NCBI RefSeq assembly: GCF_018070565.1
Contig: NZ_JAGPXL010000023.1
Coordinates: 38,040 to 102,039 of the forward strand
DNA length: 64,000 bases
Source of the DNA: Streptomyces sp. B93
Lineage (GTDB): Bacteria; Actinomycetota; Actinomycetes; Streptomycetales; Streptomycetaceae
Direction: 5' to 3'
In this document: positions 62,377 to 64,000 of the stretch, one piece after another
How the letters are laid out: each line of letters opens with the position of its first letter
How positions within the stretch are numbered: position 1 is the first letter of the stretch
Program-made: the position numbers and the translations under genes
Notes under the pieces: generated by a model
The model's database searches: none
The model's input: the letters and a program-made list of their open reading frames with translations, nothing else
Told to the model about the DNA's origin: nothing

Positions 62377-62574
62377 TCAGGTGTGGGAGAAGCCGGTGAT
62401 GGTCCAGGTGACGAGCCCGTGGATGGTGTGGATCACGGGGGTCTGGCCGAGGTAGACGCCGAAGAGGCCGACGCAGACCGCTTCCCAGGCGCGGACATCG
62501 CGGGAGCGGACGAGGAGGACGGTGATGATCCCGAAGATCACCGCGAACGTGAACGCCGTTCCTTCGCTGATCAC
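62377..62574 (-). CDS. Small hydrophobic SpdB-like spread protein
   Basis: 65 residues with two membrane segments (FTFAVIFGIITVLLV and VCVGLFGVYLGQTPVI) around a short cytoplasmic RSRDVRAWE loop. Position between tra and rep genes and size match the spd genes of pSAM2-like elements, which help spread the element within the mycelium. Its ATG overlaps the TraSA stop (ATGA). Confidence 0.75.
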   Translation of the reverse strand: MISEGTAFTFAVIFGIITVLLVRSRDVRAWEAVCVGLFGVYLGQTPVIHTIHGLVTWTITGFSHT

Positions 62575-63872
62575 TTGTCGTCTCCTTCCAGCGCGGCCAG
62601 CGCACGGCCGAGGGCGGGCAGGTCCGGAGTCATTGCCGCGTGCTTGCGTGCCGTTGCTACGGCTTCCTCAGTCGGTGTGAGGTGGGAGCGGGCGCGGCTC
62701 CAGCCGCCGTCCGGCCCGGTGCACACGGCTACACCCCGTTCTTCAGCGGTGATGGCTTGGGCGACGGCCACGGCGTCCTTGTTGAGGTCACCGAGGGTCA
62801 TTTCGGCGGTGCCGGGGTCGTTGACGCGGTGGCAGATCCGGCCGCCGAGCTGGGCGCGCAGGGCGGTGGCGCCGGGCCCGAGGTCGGAGCCGACCCGCTG
62901 TCCGGCGACGACCAGATGCACGCCGAGCGCGGCCCCGAGCTGCGCCAGGCGCAGCAGGAGGGTGGAGCACTGGTCGGCTTCCGCCTTGCTCTCGCGGGTG
63001 CCGTCGGACAGGTACAGTTCCGCGATCTCGTCGACGATGACGACGACCGGCACCGGCCGCAGGGTGTCGGGCAGTTCCCAGATGGAGCGGACTCCGGCCG
63101 TCCGGCAGGCGCTCATCCGGTCCTGCATGTCGACGACGAGGGCGGACAGGATCGCGACCGCTTCGCGTCGGCAGGTGGCCAGCGAGGACAGCCGTCCGGC
63201 GAACAGGCCGAGTTCCATGCCGCCCTTGCAGTCGATGCCGACCAAAGCGACCGGTTGCGGGGCGAGCTGGGTGATGAGCCGGGCCAGCAGGGTGGACTTG
63301 CCCGAGCGGGTGGCCCCGGCGATGAGCCAGTGCGGGACCAGGCGCAGGTTCATCACCCACGCCCCGCCGCTCTCCAGTGCGCCGATGAGGGCGGACAGGA
63401 GGGCGGTGGGGGCGGTGGCCAGGCCGGGCCGCTGTAAGGGGTCGGTTGCTGTCGCGGTGAGCAGGACGAGCCCGCGTTCGGGCGAGGTGACCCGTACCGC
63501 GTGCACTTTCCAGGCGTGCATGAGTGCATCGGCCGCCGCCATGTAGGTGGCCGGGGTCTGGCCTGCGTGCAGCCGCACGGTCACGGTCAGGCCCATGCGG
63601 GTGGCGCGGGGGAAGGAGGCCCTGGGGGCCACTGGCCGCAGCGGGTCGCCCTTGACCATCAGGTCCCCGAGCAGCCCGCGGGGCGGGCGCCGGGACACGG
63701 CGAGGTCGTTGAGGAGGGCGACCTTGCGCCAGGTGAACACGACCCGGCACGCGGTCAGCGGGTATCCGGTGAGGTACCAGTGCCAGGCCGGACGGTGGCG
63801 GCGTACCAGGTCACCGAGCACCAGCATCCAGGCCAGCACTGCCAGGGCGAAGGCGAGCAGCATCGGGCCCAT
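62571..63872 (-). CDS. TraSA/FtsK-SpoIIIE type DNA translocase for conjugative transfer
   Basis: 433 residues. A membrane-proximal N terminus (LLAFALAVLAWMLVLGDLV) is followed by a FtsK/SpoIIIE ATPase with Walker A GATRSGKST (186-194) and Walker B VVVIVDEIAEL (Asp281-Glu282). In pSAM2 TraSA alone moves double-stranded DNA from cell to cell. The C-terminal part (ITAEERGVAVCTGPDGGW) and a wHTH-like end (PTEEAVATARKHA) follow. First visible gene of the transfer/spread block; overlaps spdB by 4 bp and the upstream gene by 1 bp. Confidence 0.92.
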   Translation of the reverse strand: MGPMLLAFALAVLAWMLVLGDLVRRHRPAWHWYLTGYPLTACRVVFTWRKVALLNDLAVSRRPPRGLLGDLMVKGDPLRPVAPRASFPRATRMGLTVTVRLHAGQTPATYMAAADALMHAWKVHAVRVTSPERGLVLLTATATDPLQRPGLATAPTALLSALIGALESGGAWVMNLRLVPHWLIAGATRSGKSTLLARLITQLAPQPVALVGIDCKGGMELGLFAGRLSSLATCRREAVAILSALVVDMQDRMSACRTAGVRSIWELPDTLRPVPVVVIVDEIAELYLSDGTRESKAEADQCSTLLLRLAQLGAALGVHLVVAGQRVGSDLGPGATALRAQLGGRICHRVNDPGTAEMTLGDLNKDAVAVAQAITAEERGVAVCTGPDGGWSRARSHLTPTEEAVATARKHAAMTPDLPALGRALAALEGDDK

Positions 63873-64000
63873 TACGCGTCACTGCCCTTGCCGTGCGCTG
63901 CCGGTCCGGTTGCGGGGGTGATGGTGTCGGCGCGGAAGCTGACGCCGCTGCGGTCGCCCATCGACCAGACGAACGCCGTCAGCCCGGTCACCTTCACGAC
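63872..64000 (-). CDS. Hypothetical AICE protein, 3' end only
   Basis: Last 42 codons of a minus-strand gene cut by the right edge (VKVTGLTAFVWSMGDRSGVSF ... AAHGKGSDA). Its stop overlaps the TraSA start (TAATG). The sequence resembles the C terminus of a small conserved protein that precedes traSA in pSAM2-type elements, but that is from memory and its role is unknown. Confidence 0.55.
   Translation of the reverse strand, partial: VVKVTGLTAFVWSMGDRSGVSFRADTITPATGPAAHGKGSDA

Noticed and set aside
61727..62605. 292-codon minus-strand frame that contains the rep ATG
   Set aside because: After the first dozen codons the protein is Ser/Pro/Arg-rich noise; the conserved RepSA sequence is in another frame, so this frame is only used for the first codons.

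Overview
The window is high-GC DNA from the central, oriC-near part of a Streptomyces chromosome. This is supported by frequent GTG starts, the gene families present, three perfect GTTTCACGTGAAAC parS sites, clusters of DnaA boxes, and a gene order that, from memory, resembles the S. coelicolor core around cydAB, serS, pheA and the sco/dtpA copper genes. Both ends lie inside mobile elements. The left edge cuts a tyrosine integrase whose element sits against a tRNA-Arg gene. The right edge cuts an actinomycete integrative conjugative element (AICE) of the pSAM2 type. That element has a large serine recombinase instead of the usual tyrosine integrase and sits in thiC.

Layout. 1-1.75 kb: integrase end, att-region tRNA-Arg(ACG), tandem terminator-like 32-bp repeats, tRNA-Ser(GCT). 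1.9-7.2 kb: an SSI-type protease inhibitor and a 1528-residue PAS/pseudokinase/receiver protein. 7.2-14.5 kb: divergent TetR and MFS genes with palindromic operators, an acyl-CoA ligase, an ECF-like sigma factor, and a three-gene MaoC/DUF35/thiolase operon resembling ChsH1-ChsH2-Ltp2. 14.6-26.9 kb: small secreted proteins, two prim-pol-like proteins, tRNA-Ser(TGA), an HtrA protease, a GDPD, two HATPase anti-sigma-like proteins, a SEC-C protein, a candidate small RNA hairpin, a GAF/SpoIIE-phosphatase and aminopeptidase P. 27.1-33.3 kb: a copper-handling group (YcnI, Sco, PCuAC, CopC-CopD, Tat-exported DyP peroxidase). 33.4-37 kb: pheA, a DnaA-box-rich intergenic region, serS and a HAD phosphatase. 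37.2-40.7 kb: a double ABC-2 transporter operon. 41-47 kb: an EphD-like hydrolase/SDR fusion, RNA 2'-phosphotransferase, an LLM oxidoreductase, a second HAD protein and an M23 peptidase. 47.1-53.3 kb: the cytochrome bd operon cydA-cydB-cydCD under a perfect Rex-type palindrome. 53.5-58.7 kb: a HisC-type aminotransferase, a LacI-type regulator, a metallophosphoesterase and a membrane protein. 58.8-64 kb: the 3' scrap of thiC, the serine integrase, a frameshifted RepSA-like gene, a 37-residue zinc-finger-like gene, a SpdB-like peptide gene and a TraSA/FtsK-type transfer gene.

Most of the middle is ordinary Streptomyces core. The points most worth a second look are the serine-integrase AICE that interrupts the ThiC iron-sulfur motif codons, its broken replication gene, the DnaA-box cluster before serS, the large pseudokinase with repeated Gly-Arg boxes, and the candidate small RNA at 21.27 kb. 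No CRISPR array and no complete biosynthetic gene cluster was seen.
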